Shown: in pieces, positions 37,230 to 51,093 of the stretch | How the letters are laid out: each line of letters opens with the position of its first letter | Numbering within the stretch: position 1 is the first letter of the stretch | Origin: Deinococcus ficus | GTDB taxonomy: Bacteria > Deinococcota > Deinococci > Deinococcales > Deinococcaceae | DNA length: 64,000 nucleotides | NCBI RefSeq assembly: GCF_003444775.1 | Contig: NZ_CP021081.1 | Coordinates: 291,001 to 355,000, forward strand | Direction: 5' to 3' | Made by a program: the position numbers and the translations under genes | Notes under the pieces: model-generated | What the model was told of the DNA's origin: nothing | What the model saw: the letters and a program-made list of their open reading frames with translations, nothing else | Database searches by the model: none

Positions 37230-37934
37230 ATGCGCGTTCAGGACATGAACTGGCAGATGGTCGAGGCGTACCTGCAACGCGACGACCGCTGCGTCCTTCC
37301 CCTCGGCTGCACCGAACAGCACGCCACCCTCAGCCTCGCCACCGACTCGATCCTCGCCGGGCGCCTGAGCGAGGAGGTCGCCGGGCCGCTGGGCATCCCG
37401 GTGTTCCCCACGCTGCCGTACGGCATCACGCCGTCGTTCATGGCGTACCCCGGGACCGTCACCGTGCGCACCGCCACGTACGTCGCGCTGCTCGGCGACG
37501 TCCTGAACAGCCTGCACGCCCACGGCTTCCGCCGCATCCTGATCGTGAACGGCCACGGCGGCAATGCCCCCGGACAGGGCTGGCTGGGCGAGTGGCTGGC
37601 CGCCCACCCGGGCGCCCGCGTGCAGTGGCACAACTGGTGGAATGCGCCCCGCACCTGGAAGGTCGTGCAGAAGATCGATCCCCTCGCCAGCCACGCGAGC
37701 TGGATGGAGAACTTCCCCTGGACGCGTCTGCCCGGCGTCACCCCGCCCGACGAACGCAAGGCCGCCGTGGACCTGACCCGCCTGAAACAGCTGCCGCCCC
37801 GTGAGGCCCGCACCCTGCTCGGGGACGGGAACTTCGCCGGACTGCACGTGCGGCCCGACCGGGACATGCACCTGATCTGGCAGGCCGCCCTGGCCGAAAC
37901 CCGCGACCTGCTCGAACAGGGCTGGGCCCCGTGA
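37230..37934 (+). CDS. Creatininase family amidohydrolase
   Basis: 234 residues. The metal-binding LGCTEQHATLSLATDS near residue 26 and IVNGHGGNAPG near 108 are the creatininase/MftE/ArfB signatures (PF02633). Members hydrolyse creatinine or formamidopyrimidine intermediates of riboflavin and deazaflavin synthesis; which applies here is unknown. TACGCT (37217-37222) lies 7 bases before ATG 37230, a leaderless start. The stop overlaps the folC GTG (GTGA). Confidence 0.9.
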   Translation: MRVQDMNWQMVEAYLQRDDRCVLPLGCTEQHATLSLATDSILAGRLSEEVAGPLGIPVFPTLPYGITPSFMAYPGTVTVRTATYVALLGDVLNSLHAHGFRRILIVNGHGGNAPGQGWLGEWLAAHPGARVQWHNWWNAPRTWKVVQKIDPLASHASWMENFPWTRLPGVTPPDERKAAVDLTRLKQLPPREARTLLGDGNFAGLHVRPDRDMHLIWQAALAETRDLLEQGWAP

Positions 37935-39106
37935 CCACGCCGCCCACCACCCCGGATTACGACTGGCTGTACGCCCGCACGCGCGCCGGGCGGGACCGCG
38001 GCCCCGCCCCCGCCCGCGCCCTGCTGGACCGCCTGGGCGCCCCGGACCGGGGGTTCCGCAGCGTGCGCGTGATCGGCACGAACGGCAAGGGCAGCACCGC
38101 CGCCATGCTGGAAGCCGGCCTGATCGCCGCCGGGGTCCGCACCGGAAAGTTCACCAGCCCCCACCTGCACGCCTACGAGGAACGCGTCCGCGTGCAGGGC
38201 CGCGAGATCCCGCCGGCGCGCACCGCGCAGTTCATCGCCTGGGCGAAGGCCCACGCTCCGGACGCCGCCTTCTTCGACCTGACCCTCGCGCTGGCCGCGC
38301 AGGCGTTCGCGGAGGCCGGCGTGCAGGTCGCCGTGATGGAAGCCGGCGTGGGCGGGGCCAGCGACGCCACCCACGCCCTGCACGCGGTGGCCGCCGTGGC
38401 CCTCACGAACGTGCACCTCGACCACACCGCCGCGCTGGGCCCCACCATCCGGGACATCGCCGGCGACAAGGCCGGCGCCGCCCGCCCCGGCGTGCCGCTG
38501 CTCACCACCGCGACCGGCGAGGCGCTGGACGTCATCGCCGGGGTCGCCGCTCAGGCCGGCGCACCGCTGTTCACGCCCGGCACGCACCCCGCGCTGTTCC
38601 ACGTGCCGCACCCGCCCACCCTGGCCGGCGCGCACCAGCTTCAGAACGCCGCGCTGGCCCTCGCCACCCTGCGCACCCTCGGGCATGAGCAGGGGACCGA
38701 GGCCGCGCTGGCCGCCACCCACCCCGGCCGGCTGGAACGTTTCACCGTGCAGGGCCGCACGGTCCTGATCGACGGCGGACACAACCCCCACGCCGCCCAG
38801 GCGCTCGCCGCCGCGCTGGACCACGTGGACGTGCTGTGCTTCGGGAACCTCGCCCGCAAGGACACCCCCGCCACCCTGGCCCCCCTGCTGCCCCTGACCG
38901 CCACCCGGGTGTTCACCGCACCCGGCGACCTTGCCACCCCTCCACAGGACCTCGCCGCGCAGCACGGAGGGCAGGCCGTGCCCGACCCGGCGGCGGCCCT
39001 GAACACCGCGCTGACGCTCACCCCACCCGGCGGCACGCTGCTCGTGACCGGCAGCCTGTACCTGGCCGCCGCCGCCCGGCAGTGGGCGCTCGCCCGGCCC
39101 GGTTGA
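37931..39106 (+). CDS. folC: Folylpolyglutamate/dihydrofolate synthase
   Basis: 391 residues of the Mur ligase superfamily. The ATP-binding VIGTNGKGST (near residue 47), TSPHLHAYEERV (75) and DGGHNPHA (near 278) motifs identify FolC, which adds glutamate to dihydropteroate or folates. The GTG start overlaps the creatininase stop. The stop codon lies within the -35 box of the tRNA-Lys promoter. Confidence 0.95.
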   Translation: MTTPPTTPDYDWLYARTRAGRDRGPAPARALLDRLGAPDRGFRSVRVIGTNGKGSTAAMLEAGLIAAGVRTGKFTSPHLHAYEERVRVQGREIPPARTAQFIAWAKAHAPDAAFFDLTLALAAQAFAEAGVQVAVMEAGVGGASDATHALHAVAAVALTNVHLDHTAALGPTIRDIAGDKAGAARPGVPLLTTATGEALDVIAGVAAQAGAPLFTPGTHPALFHVPHPPTLAGAHQLQNAALALATLRTLGHEQGTEAALAATHPGRLERFTVQGRTVLIDGGHNPHAAQALAAALDHVDVLCFGNLARKDTPATLAPLLPLTATRVFTAPGDLATPPQDLAAQHGGQAVPDPAAALNTALTLTPPGGTLLVTGSLYLAAAARQWALARPG

Positions 39107-39131
39107 CAGGCCGGGCCCCCTCCCATATACT
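39103..39131 (+). promoter_or_regulatory. Promoter of tRNA-Lys
   Basis: Consensus TTGACA (39103-39108), 17-base spacer and TATACT (39126-39131), 13 bases before the mature tRNA 5' end. The -35 box overlaps the folC stop codon. Confidence 0.92.
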
Positions 39132-39136
39132 CCCTG

Positions 39137-39226
<90 letters not shown>

Positions 39227-39248
39227 CCCCCGCCCCGCGCGGGGGTTT
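39227..39248 (+). terminator. Terminator of tRNA-Lys
   Basis: Stem CCCCCGC/GCGGGGG (39227-39233, 39239-39245), loop of 5, then TTT. It uses the same stem wording as the rpmF terminator, but the T-run is short. Confidence 0.85.
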
Positions 39249-39399
39249 ATGCATGCGCTGCCCGCCAGGGTGACGGGGTGACTGGCGCCCTGGCCCGCCC
39301 GCGGTTTACACTGTGGGGCTGAACGCGCCGGAGTGGCGTGACGCGACGGACGGGAGTCCGGCGGACGGACCGGCAGACACCGGTTCACAGGAGGGCTTC

Positions 39400-39699
39400 A
39401 TGGCCGAGAGGGATATCGACAAACTGCTTTCAATGACGGACAGCAAGTACCGCCTGTCCGTGGTGACGGCCAAACGCGCCCTGCAGCTGCGCAGCGGCGC
39501 CCCCAGCGTGCTGCCCGTGGAGCAGCGCGTGCGCACCCGCAACCTGGTCACCCAGGCCATGCGGGAACTCGCCACCGGGAAACTCACGGTCGGGACCGGC
39601 CTGATGGACGAGCAGCGTTTCCACCAGGATTACGTGCGGCAGCGGCAGGCGCAGCTGCAGGCGCAGCTGAACGCCGAACGCGAACGCGAACGGGACTGA
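39400..39699 (+). CDS. rpoZ: DNA-directed RNA polymerase omega subunit
   Basis: 99 residues. It binds the beta' subunit and helps polymerase assembly. MAERDIDKLLSMTDSKYRLSV and VTAKRALQLRSG match the deinococcal omega, with a charged helical C-terminus rich in Arg/Glu. An AGGAGGG Shine-Dalgarno site precedes the ATG. Monocistronic, between tRNA-Lys and the antiporter gene. Confidence 0.93.
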   Translation: MAERDIDKLLSMTDSKYRLSVVTAKRALQLRSGAPSVLPVEQRVRTRNLVTQAMRELATGKLTVGTGLMDEQRFHQDYVRQRQAQLQAQLNAERERERD

Positions 39700-39781
39700 A
39701 CCGCAGGGTTCAGGGCGGGGCGGCCGGGTGACCGGACCGCCCCGCTTCCCGTGTGCCGGGCCGGGCGTACAGTGGGGCTTC

Positions 39782-41050
<1,269 letters not shown>

Positions 41051-41072
41051 ACGGCCATTCAGACCGCAGAAA

Positions 41073-41111
41073 CCCGCCCCGGCATCTGACCGGGGCGGGC
41101 TCCTTTTTTTT
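41073..41111 (+). terminator. Strong intrinsic terminator of the antiporter gene
   Basis: A 10-bp stem CCCGCCCCGG/CCGGGGCGGG (41073-41082, 41090-41099) with a 7-base loop, then CTCC and eight T (41104-41111). On the minus strand a weaker GGGTTTC follows, so it may also help end the cyclophilin transcript. Confidence 0.93.
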
Positions 41112-41119
41112 GTCCGGGC

Positions 41120-41689
<570 letters not shown>

Positions 41690-41711
41690 GAAGGGCATTG
41701 TACGTGACGGC

Positions 41712-42947
<1,236 letters not shown>

Positions 42948-43129
42948 GCGGCGAGTCTACGACGCCCTGCCGGAGCTCTCCGATGCGCCACATGGCCGAT
43001 TCCTTCCGGCGGGACACTCCGTACACTTCTGCTGACCTGTCGCCGCTGCTGAGACAGGCCGACACGGCACGCTCCGCCCCGGGGCACGTGCCCGGCCACC
43101 CGTGTTCTCGCACTGCACAAGGAACAATC

Positions 43130-44602
43130 ATGTCCCACCCCTTCCGCCGCGTGAGCGCTACGCAGCTCACCCTGCCGCACGCCCTCGACTGTCCCATCAC
43201 GCTGTTCGCCACCCCGGACGTGCCCTTGCAGCGCGCCGCCGCCCAGGAGCTGACCACGTTCCTGGACAGGCTGACCCACCTGCCGACCCTTCACGGGCGC
43301 ACTCCACCCGCCCGCCTGCACCGCGTCGCGCTGACCCCCGATTTTCACAAGGGCGCCGGCATTCCGGTCGGCACCGTCCTGCACACCGAAGGGGTCCTGT
43401 TCCCTGAGGCCATCGGCAACGACGTTGCCTGCGGCATGGGCCTGCACACCACCACCCTCACCCGCGATGATCTCGAACCCCATCTGGACGCTCTGGAAGA
43501 CACGCTCCGGCGCGTGTTCTTCCAGGGGCAGCGGCGCCTGAGCACCACCGGCAAACAGCGCGAGGCCGTGCTGCGCTCCGGCATCGGGGCTCTGGTGGAC
43601 ACTCCCCTGCACCCCGGCCAGTCGGGCCTGTGGAGCCGGGTGCGCGACAGCCTGCCCGCGGACGCCCGGCAGCGCCTGCACGCCGGTGGGCAGCTTCCCG
43701 TTCTGTCCGTGCCTGCCCACCTGGACTGGCTGCGCGAACCGCACCACCTGACTCATGACGCGCAGCTCGGCTCGGTGGGCGGCGGCAATCACTTCGTGGA
43801 GATTCAGTACGTGCATCGGCTGCTGGACAGGAGTACCGCCCACCACTGGCACCTCAAGGCCGGGCAGGTGGTCGTGATGGTGCACAGCGGCTCACTCGGC
43901 TTCGGGCACCTGGCTGCGCAGCAGGCCCGAACCGTCGCCCAGGCCGCACTCCCCGAGGAACCTGTGTGGGCGGCCCTGCCGGTGCGCGACGGAGGGCCTG
44001 CCCACCAGCCGGTCATGGACGCCCTGAACGCCGCCGCCAACTTCGCGGCCGTCAACCGCCTGTGCCTCGCCGGCATGGCAGCCCAGGCGCTGAGTGAACA
44101 CCTGCCCGGCACCAGCACCAGCCTGCTGTACGACGCCCCGCACAACTTCATCTGGCCGGACCCTGCGGGCGGCTGGCTGCACCGCAAGGGGGCCACCCCT
44201 GCCCGCGGCTTTGCCGGCATGCAGGGCACCCCCTTCGCTTTCACGGGGGAGCCCGTGATCGTGCCCGGGTCCATGGGGGGCAGCAGCTTCCTGCTGGCCG
44301 GACGCGGTTTGCCGGAAGCGCTGAGCAGCGCCAGCCACGGCGCCGGGCGCCTGCGGTCCCGGGGGGAGGCGATGCGCGGCCATGACGATGAGTTCCACGC
44401 GTTCCTGCGTGACTTCCGGGTCGTCACGCCCCTGGACTGGCGGCGGGCCCGTCCGGACATCCAGGCGCAGAAACTCCGGGAACTGAAGCAGGAGGCGCCC
44501 TTCGCCTACAAGGGCATCGGCCCCGTCATCCGCACGCTGGCCGAGAGCGGCATGGCGGCGCCCGTGGCGGAACTGCGGCCCCTGATCACCGTGAAAGGCT
44601 GA
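43130..44602 (+). CDS. RtcB family RNA ligase
   Basis: 490 residues. GNDVACGM (the metal-binding cysteine), LGSVGGGNHFVEIQ and the SHGAGR motif with the guanylylated histidine are intact, so GTP/Mn-dependent ligation of 2',3'-cyclic phosphate to 5'-OH RNA ends is expected. There is no neighbouring RtcA or archease gene, and the family roles (tRNA repair, rRNA healing) cannot be told apart here. An AAGGAAC site precedes the ATG, and TACACT at 43021 would give a leader of about 100 bases. Confidence 0.92.
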   Translation: MSHPFRRVSATQLTLPHALDCPITLFATPDVPLQRAAAQELTTFLDRLTHLPTLHGRTPPARLHRVALTPDFHKGAGIPVGTVLHTEGVLFPEAIGNDVACGMGLHTTTLTRDDLEPHLDALEDTLRRVFFQGQRRLSTTGKQREAVLRSGIGALVDTPLHPGQSGLWSRVRDSLPADARQRLHAGGQLPVLSVPAHLDWLREPHHLTHDAQLGSVGGGNHFVEIQYVHRLLDRSTAHHWHLKAGQVVVMVHSGSLGFGHLAAQQARTVAQAALPEEPVWAALPVRDGGPAHQPVMDALNAAANFAAVNRLCLAGMAAQALSEHLPGTSTSLLYDAPHNFIWPDPAGGWLHRKGATPARGFAGMQGTPFAFTGEPVIVPGSMGGSSFLLAGRGLPEALSSASHGAGRLRSRGEAMRGHDDEFHAFLRDFRVVTPLDWRRARPDIQAQKLRELKQEAPFAYKGIGPVIRTLAESGMAAPVAELRPLITVKG

Positions 44603-44617
44603 CCATCCCGCGGCTTC

Positions 44618-45103
44618 CTACCAGCCTTCGATCTGCCGGGCGGCCTCGAAGGCGGCGACGCCCGCGGCCACGGCGAGGTTCAGGCTGCGTCCGCCGCCCG
44701 GCTGCGGGAGCTTGAGTTTCGGCAGGGCGTCGCGCAGCCAGGCGGGCAGGCCGCGGGATTCCGGGCCGAACAGCAGGTAGTCGCCGCGCTGGAACCCGGC
44801 GCGGGTGTGCAGCTGCGTGGCGTGCGTGCTGAACGCGAACACCCGGGCCGATTCGGGCAGCGCCGCCTGGAAGGCGGTCCAGCTGGCGTGCTCGTGCAGC
44901 GGCACGCCCTGGAGGTAGTCCATGACCGCGCGGCGGAACTCGCGGTCGTGCAGGTGGAAGCCGAACGGGCGGATCAGGTGCAGTTCGGCGCCCAGCACCG
45001 AGCAGGTGCGCGCCACGTTCCCGACGTTCCCGGCTTTCTCGGGTTCGAACAGCACGACGTGCACCAGCGGAGTGGGCAGCAGGGGAGAGGGGGCTTCAGC
45101 CAT
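44618..45103 (-). CDS. trmL: tRNA (cytidine/uridine-34-2'-O)-methyltransferase
   Basis: 161 residues, SPOUT fold. [27 protein letters not shown] and the knot-forming [16 protein letters not shown] are TrmL signatures. It methylates the wobble nucleotide of leucine tRNAs. It overlaps ispF by 8 bases, so both are made from one transcript; no functional tie is obvious. Confidence 0.93.
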   Translation of the reverse strand: MAEAPSPLLPTPLVHVVLFEPEKAGNVGNVARTCSVLGAELHLIRPFGFHLHDREFRRAVMDYLQGVPLHEHASWTAFQAALPESARVFAFSTHATQLHTRAGFQRGDYLLFGPESRGLPAWLRDALPKLKLPQPGGGRSLNLAVAAGVAAFEAARQIEGW

Positions 45104-45581
45104 CGCGGCCCAGCAGGGCGGTCACGCGGACCTGCACGTGGTCCGGCGCGAGGCCCTCGGACGTCTTGAAGCTCACGCCCACCTCGGACTCCGGCAGGGC
45201 CAGCAGCGTGGCCACGCTGCGGGCGATCTTGGCGCGCAGCGGCCCCAGCTTCGGGCGGTCCAGCGTGACGACCAGCGCCACGTTCACCGGCTCGTACCCG
45301 CGTTCCCGGATCAGGTCCAGCACGCGGCGCAGGATGTCCCGCGAGTCCAGGCCCGCCCACTGCGGGTCGGTGTCCGGGAAGTACTGCCCGATGTCGCCCA
45401 GCGCCAGCCCGGACAGCAGCGCGTCCGCGACCGCGTGCAGCACGGCGTCCCCGTCACTGTGGGCCACGGCGCCCCGCTCGGCGTGCGGCACGGGCACGCC
45501 CCCCAGGATGAGTGGGCGGCCGGGCGCGAGGCGGTGGGCGTCCTCGCCATACCCGATGCGGAGCGGCAACGAAGAGAGCAT
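45096..45581 (-). CDS. ispF: 2-C-methyl-D-erythritol 2,4-cyclodiphosphate synthase
   Basis: 161 residues. It cyclises CDP-ME-2-phosphate in the MEP isoprenoid pathway. The zinc-binding [10 protein letters not shown] (DxH), [17 protein letters not shown] and the [10 protein letters not shown] motifs are present. TAGACT (45588-45593) lies 6 bases before ATG 45581 and overlaps the stop codon of the upstream YigZ gene, so a leaderless promoter sits inside the cluster. Confidence 0.97.
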   Translation of the reverse strand: MLSSLPLRIGYGEDAHRLAPGRPLILGGVPVPHAERGAVAHSDGDAVLHAVADALLSGLALGDIGQYFPDTDPQWAGLDSRDILRRVLDLIRERGYEPVNVALVVTLDRPKLGPLRAKIARSVATLLALPESEVGVSFKTSEGLAPDHVQVRVTALLGRDG

Positions 45582-45590
45582 GCGCCGAGT

Positions 45591-46220
45591 CTAAACGTCG
45601 CCCCCGGCGAACCCCAGGTCCTCGAGGACCGCCGCGCCGCGCGTGGCGTCCGTCAGGGCCTGCGTGAACGCCGCGGCGTCCTCCGGGAAGAGATGGACGG
45701 GCAGGGTCATGCCGCCCGCCGTGTACGTCTCCTCGCCGCGCACGGTGTCCAGGGTGCCGAGCTGGTGGTACAGCGTGCTCAGATGCTCGAAGCCCACGGA
45801 GACCCGCACGGTCACGCGCGGGCGCACCTGCACCTGCGGGGCGGTGCGCAGGCACTCGGCGGCCGTGCCGCCGTACGCCCGGACCAGCCCGCCCGTGCCG
45901 AGCTTCACGCCGCCGTAGTACCGCACCACGACCACCATCACGTGATCCACGCCCTGGCCCTCGATGGCCCGCAGGATCGGGGCGCCGGCCGTGCCGCCCG
46001 GTTCGCCGTCGTCCCCGAAGCGGTAGACGGCGCCGATCCGGTACGCCCAGCAGTGGTGCGTGGCGTCCGGGTACCGCGCGCGCAGCGCCGCCAGCTGCGC
46101 CAGCGCGGCCTCCGGCGTGTCGGCGCGCTCCGCGAAGGCCAGGAACTCGCTGTTCTCGATCAGGGCGTCGTGCCGGTGCGGCCGCTCAAGCGTGGTGAAG
46201 GGCGCGGGCAGTTCCGTCAA
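45591..46220 (-). CDS. YigZ/IMPACT family protein
   Basis: 209 residues. [24 protein letters not shown] and [20 protein letters not shown] are the signature of the IMPACT/YigZ N-terminal domain (PF01205), followed by a DUF1949-like ferredoxin-fold tail. A role in translation or as a prolidase-like modulator has been proposed but is unsettled. The start is inferred to be a TTG overlapping the NUDIX stop (TTGA). Confidence 0.85.
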   Translation of the reverse strand: MTELPAPFTTLERPHRHDALIENSEFLAFAERADTPEAALAQLAALRARYPDATHHCWAYRIGAVYRFGDDGEPGGTAGAPILRAIEGQGVDHVMVVVVRYYGGVKLGTGGLVRAYGGTAAECLRTAPQVQVRPRVTVRVSVGFEHLSTLYHQLGTLDTVRGEETYTAGGMTLPVHLFPEDAAAFTQALTDATRGAAVLEDLGFAGGDV

Positions 46221-46804
46221 AGCAGGCCCCGCTCCACCAGCACCCGCCGGGCGTGAAACAGCGCCAGGCTGCTCGACGCGTCGTGAATCTCCCCGGCGTC
46301 CAGCTTCCGGTACGCCTCCGCCAGCGGCACCACGGTCCGCTCGATCACCTCGGTGTCCTCCAGGTGCAGTTCCCCCAGCGTCACGCCCAGCGCCAGGAAC
46401 GCGTAGAACACCACCCCGCTGATGCTCGGCTGCGGGTAGAACCCGGGCAGCGCCACCCACTCCGCCGCCACGCCGCCCACCTCCTCCCGCAGTTCCCGCG
46501 CGGCCGCCGTGAGCAGGTCCTCGCCGCGCTCCACGCCGCCCGCCACCACCTCCGTCACGGTGGAGCGCAGCGGGTAGCGGTACTGCCGGATCAGGGCCAC
46601 CTGCCCGTCCGCGGTAACCGGCAGCACGAACACCGCCCGCGGCCCGCGGCTGCGGTACTGGTACGCGAACTCCACCCCGCTCGGCAGCCGCACCCGGTCC
46701 TCGCGGATGGGCCGCACGCCGTCCACCAGCAGCCGGGACGACAGCGTCTCCCAGGGCTGCTCGTCGTCCTCGGTCAGGTGCGGCCAGTTCGGGTGCTCGG
46801 TCAT
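46217..46804 (-). CDS. NUDIX hydrolase (ADP-ribose pyrophosphatase-like)
   Basis: 195 residues. The Nudix box [23 protein letters not shown] spans residues 89-111 with the REXXEE-type core. [16 protein letters not shown] and the late [11 protein letters not shown] resemble ADP-ribose/NDP-sugar pyrophosphatases. TAGCCT (46811-46816) lies 6 bases before the ATG (leaderless). It overlaps the YigZ gene downstream. Confidence 0.93.
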   Translation of the reverse strand: MTEHPNWPHLTEDDEQPWETLSSRLLVDGVRPIREDRVRLPSGVEFAYQYRSRGPRAVFVLPVTADGQVALIRQYRYPLRSTVTEVVAGGVERGEDLLTAAARELREEVGGVAAEWVALPGFYPQPSISGVVFYAFLALGVTLGELHLEDTEVIERTVVPLAEAYRKLDAGEIHDASSSLALFHARRVLVERGLL

Positions 46805-46836
46805 GCGGGCAGGCTAGCGCGCCGGACTCCCGGCCC

Positions 46837-48213
46837 TTACCGCGCGAGGCTCGCGGCGTCCAGCGTGGCGTTCACGCGCCCGCCCGCCGCGGCCGTGACG
46901 ACCAGGGCGTCCGGCGTCACCTGGAAACCCGTGAGTTTCAGCGTCCCGACCGTGCCTGAGAGCCGCACGCCCGGGACGGGCGTGAACGGCAGCCGCGCCT
47001 GCACCTGCCCCCGCGCCCGGTCCAGGTGCGGCGTCAGGTCGAACCGCGCCGCGCCCTGCACGAACGCCTGCGCCCGCGCGTCCGCCAGCCAGCCGATCAC
47101 CCGCCCGGACAGGCCCTCCCGGCGCGTGCGGACCGTCACGCCCTTCAGCGTCAGCACCCGGCCCGCGGCGTCCAGCACGGGCGTGCCCGTCACGTCCACC
47201 GTGGCCGGCACCCGCAGGCCCAGCGGCCCCTCGATCCGCAACTGCACCACCGCGTGCAGCGCCGCGCCCTGCGGCCTGACGGTCACGCCCGTCACGCGCA
47301 GCTTCGGGCTGGTGGGCACGGAGAGCGGGAACACCTGGGCCGCGGCGTACCGCGTGGCCGCGGCCGACAGGTCCGTGTATGGCAGCCGCACCGGCACGCT
47401 CAGGTCCACGCCGTCTGCCACCCCGGCCGCCACGTTCAGCGCCGGGAGCGGCCGGACTGGCGCGGCCGGCGCGCGGCCCAGCCCGGCCTTCAGGTCGAAG
47501 GCCGCGCCCACCGTCAGCTTCAGGGCGTCCTGTGTAAACCGGAACGGCGTCACGCTCAGCGCCTTCGGCAGTACCAGCGCGTACCCCGGCTCGGGCGTGG
47601 GCAGGCTCCACGGCTGCTGCGCCCGCCCCCACAGTGCCCCCGCCCGCGCTCGTAGGTCCGCGCCCTCCCGCACCGCCCGCTCCACGTCCGCCGCCACCTT
47701 GTCCAGCTGAGCGCGGACCTGCGCGTCCACCAGCGACTGCACGCTGATCTTCAGGCCCCCGCCCAGATCCACGCTCAGCGGGTCCGTCCAGGCGTAATCG
47801 CCGCGCACCTTCACGCCCGCCTCCCAGTCCGGCCGCACGAACGGCGTGACCGTCAGGCTGACCGTGGCCTGCCCGCCGAAATCGGTCGCCATGACGCTCC
47901 CCAGGCCCCCCGGCGACGCCCTGAACGCCGCGCGGATCGGCACGCTCACCACCAGCCCCGCCCCGTCCGCCGAGGGCCGCACGCTCACGTGCCCGGCCCG
48001 CGTCACCGTGCCCGCCAGCTTCACGCTGACCAGCCCGCCCAGGAAGGAGCGCGTCTCGTCCAGCCGCGCGAACTCCGCCGGCACCCGCGCGTTCGCAGCG
48101 CCTTGCACGCCGGCCAGAGGCACCGTGACCGGCACGGACAGGGACGACACGGCCTCGGCGGCACCCAGGGACATGGCAGCAGTAAAAAACACGGCAGGCA
48201 GCAGGCGGCGCAT
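46837..48213 (-). CDS. DUF4403 family exported protein
   Basis: 458 residues with a signal peptide (about 1-20, MSLGAAEA). [23 protein letters not shown] is the N-terminal motif of DUF4403 (PF14356). The rest is a long beta-rich, repeated-strand protein, likely periplasmic or envelope-associated, with no known function. TACGCT lies 10 bases before ATG 48213, at the edge of the leaderless spacing. Confidence 0.83.
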   Translation of the reverse strand: MRRLLPAVFFTAAMSLGAAEAVSSLSVPVTVPLAGVQGAANARVPAEFARLDETRSFLGGLVSVKLAGTVTRAGHVSVRPSADGAGLVVSVPIRAAFRASPGGLGSVMATDFGGQATVSLTVTPFVRPDWEAGVKVRGDYAWTDPLSVDLGGGLKISVQSLVDAQVRAQLDKVAADVERAVREGADLRARAGALWGRAQQPWSLPTPEPGYALVLPKALSVTPFRFTQDALKLTVGAAFDLKAGLGRAPAAPVRPLPALNVAAGVADGVDLSVPVRLPYTDLSAAATRYAAAQVFPLSVPTSPKLRVTGVTVRPQGAALHAVVQLRIEGPLGLRVPATVDVTGTPVLDAAGRVLTLKGVTVRTRREGLSGRVIGWLADARAQAFVQGAARFDLTPHLDRARGQVQARLPFTPVPGVRLSGTVGTLKLTGFQVTPDALVVTAAAGGRVNATLDAASLAR

Positions 48214-48347
48214 ACGTGCAGGAAGCGTAAAGCCGCCAGATGAGCCCCGGGCCAGCCACGCCGCCCAGGTGAGCCGCCCGGCGGCCCGGCCCTGCCATAC
48301 ACTCCGCGTACCGCTCAGCCCACCGCCCCCGCCCGAGGAGCCCTGCC

Positions 48348-48761
48348 ATGTCCCACTCCACGCACCTGCCCACCCTGCGGCCCGGTCCGGCCAGCCTGCC
48401 GCAGCCGTACGCCGTCTCCGACGTGCTGCCCCTGATCGGCCAGAGCGTCTGGGACGGCTTCACCCGTGCCCTGCGGCTGGCCCCCTGGCCCAGCGCCGCG
48501 TGCGCCCTGCTGTACACCGATTTCCGCTGGGGCCTGGCCGACGGGTTCGGCCGGGCGGGGCTGGGCTACCTGATCGCGTTCTGGTTCGAGGTCGGCAACC
48601 AGAAGGTGGTGGAGGTGGAACGCACCGAGCACACCCGCTGGCTGTGCCCGGAAATCGACGCCGACGACGTCCGGTGGTGGCGGGCCGGGTCGCTGCTGAC
48701 CGCCAGCGCCACCGGCTTTTACCTGTACGCCCTCATCCGGCAGCTGCTGAACACCCTGTGA
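48348..48761 (+). CDS. Hypothetical protein, possibly membrane-associated
   Basis: 137 residues, no family recognised. Residues 73-90 (FGRAGLGYLIAFWFEVG) and 116-135 are hydrophobic and may be membrane segments. CGAGGAG lies 7 bases before the ATG. Its stop overlaps the GTG of the next gene (GTGA), so it is translated together with the small kinase. TACACT at 48297-48302 is a promoter candidate. Confidence 0.72.
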   Translation: MSHSTHLPTLRPGPASLPQPYAVSDVLPLIGQSVWDGFTRALRLAPWPSAACALLYTDFRWGLADGFGRAGLGYLIAFWFEVGNQKVVEVERTEHTRWLCPEIDADDVRWWRAGSLLTASATGFYLYALIRQLLNTL

Positions 48762-49267
48762 GCCCCGCTCACCCGGGCACGGTGCACGCCCTGCACGGCT
48801 TTCTCGGCAGCGGCAAGACCACGCTGGCGCGGCAGCTGGAAGCGGAGTGCGGCGCCCTGCGGTTCACGCCGGACGAGTGGACGCACGCGCTGCTGGGTGC
48901 GAGTCCGCCCGAGGCGCTGTACCGCCCGGCCCTCCAGGCGCTGCTCTCGCTGTTCGAGGTGCAGTGGACGCGGGCGGCGGAACAGGGTGTGGACGTGATT
49001 CTCGATTACGGTTTCTGGCGCCGCGCCGACCGGGACGCCCTGCGGGCCCGGTGTGCCCAGCACGGCCTCCCGCTGCGGCTGTACGACCTGAGCGCCCCGC
49101 CCGACGTGCTGTGGGCGCGGGTCAGCGACCGCAACGCGCGGGTTCAGGCGGGCCGGGCGCCCGAGAGCGTGTGGATTCACGAGCACGACTTTCACCGCTT
49201 CCACGCGCTGTTCGAGCCGCTGGGCGAGGACGAACCCCACGTCTCTCCCGCCCGCGCCGTACGCTGA
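48758..49267 (+). CDS. P-loop ATP-binding kinase-like protein
   Basis: 169 residues. Walker A is GFLGSGKTT near residue 14, and the lid region PDVLWARVSDRN follows. The layout (P-loop, DEWTHALL acidic segment, DYGFWRRADRDALR) matches the AAA_33/zeta-toxin-like small-molecule kinases; the substrate is unknown. The GTG overlaps the preceding stop. No antitoxin-like partner is visible, so toxin activity is not supported. Confidence 0.82.
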   Translation: MSPAHPGTVHALHGFLGSGKTTLARQLEAECGALRFTPDEWTHALLGASPPEALYRPALQALLSLFEVQWTRAAEQGVDVILDYGFWRRADRDALRARCAQHGLPLRLYDLSAPPDVLWARVSDRNARVQAGRAPESVWIHEHDFHRFHALFEPLGEDEPHVSPARAVR

Positions 49268-49272
49268 GCCTC

Positions 49273-49692
49273 ATGTGGGTGCAACGCGACCTGACCCTGA
49301 AGCCCCAGCCGCGCGGCTTTCACCTGATCACCCGGGAGATCGTGGGGGCCCTGCCGGAACTCGGGCAGGTGCGCGCCGGGCTGCTGCACGTGTTCATCCG
49401 GCACACCAGCGCCAGCCTGACCGTCAACGAGAACGCCAGCCCGGACGTCCGCCGCGACTTCGAGCGGTACTTCAACGCCCACGTCCCCGAGGGCTGGCGC
49501 GAGTGGGAACACACCCTGGAAGGCCCGGACGACATGCCCGCGCACATCAAGGCCAGCCTGCTGGGCCCCAGCCTGACCCTGCCCGTGCAATCCGGCCGGC
49601 CCGCGCTGGGCACCTGGCAGGGCGTGTACCTGTGCGAGCACCGCGACCACAGCGGGCCCCGCACCCTGCTGCTCACCCTGCACGGCGAGTAA
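49273..49692 (+). CDS. YjbQ family protein (secondary thiamine-phosphate synthase-like)
   Basis: 139 residues, UPF0047. VFIRHTSASLTVNENASPDV near residue 41 and the final LCEHRDHSGPRTLLLTLHGE are diagnostic. In E. coli YjbQ has weak thiamine-phosphate synthase activity whose physiological meaning is unclear. TACGCT (49260-49265) lies 7 bases before the ATG (leaderless). Confidence 0.9.
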   Translation: MWVQRDLTLKPQPRGFHLITREIVGALPELGQVRAGLLHVFIRHTSASLTVNENASPDVRRDFERYFNAHVPEGWREWEHTLEGPDDMPAHIKASLLGPSLTLPVQSGRPALGTWQGVYLCEHRDHSGPRTLLLTLHGE

Positions 49693-49776
49693 CGGGCTGT
49701 TTCCTGGGCCGAGTTCAGGCAGGGCCGCCGGGTAAACAACCCGTCCCGCCTTGCCCGCCCGATCCCGTAGAGTGAG

Positions 49777-49805
49777 GCACGGTGCTGCGCGCCGTGCTTT
49801 TTTTT
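49777..49805 (+). terminator. Hairpin with eight-T run 59 bases upstream of purA
   Basis: GCACGG/CCGTGC (49777-49782, 49792-49797) with a 9-base loop followed by eight T. It may simply end the yjbQ transcript 85 bases after its stop, or act as an attenuator if purA is transcribed from a promoter upstream of it. No second promoter was found between the hairpin and purA. Confidence 0.8.
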
Positions 49806-49864
49806 GCCGGAGCTGAGGTTCCGGGCAACAGCAAGCAAGTCCTGGCGCGTGGCTGGAGGCTGAA

Positions 49865-51079
<1,215 letters not shown>

Positions 51080-51093
51080 AGCCAACCAACAGG

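Noticed and set aside
49693..49864. Purine riboswitch upstream of purA
   Set aside because: The hairpin with T-run lacks a three-way-junction aptamer with the conserved loop motifs; only an attenuator or terminator is supported.
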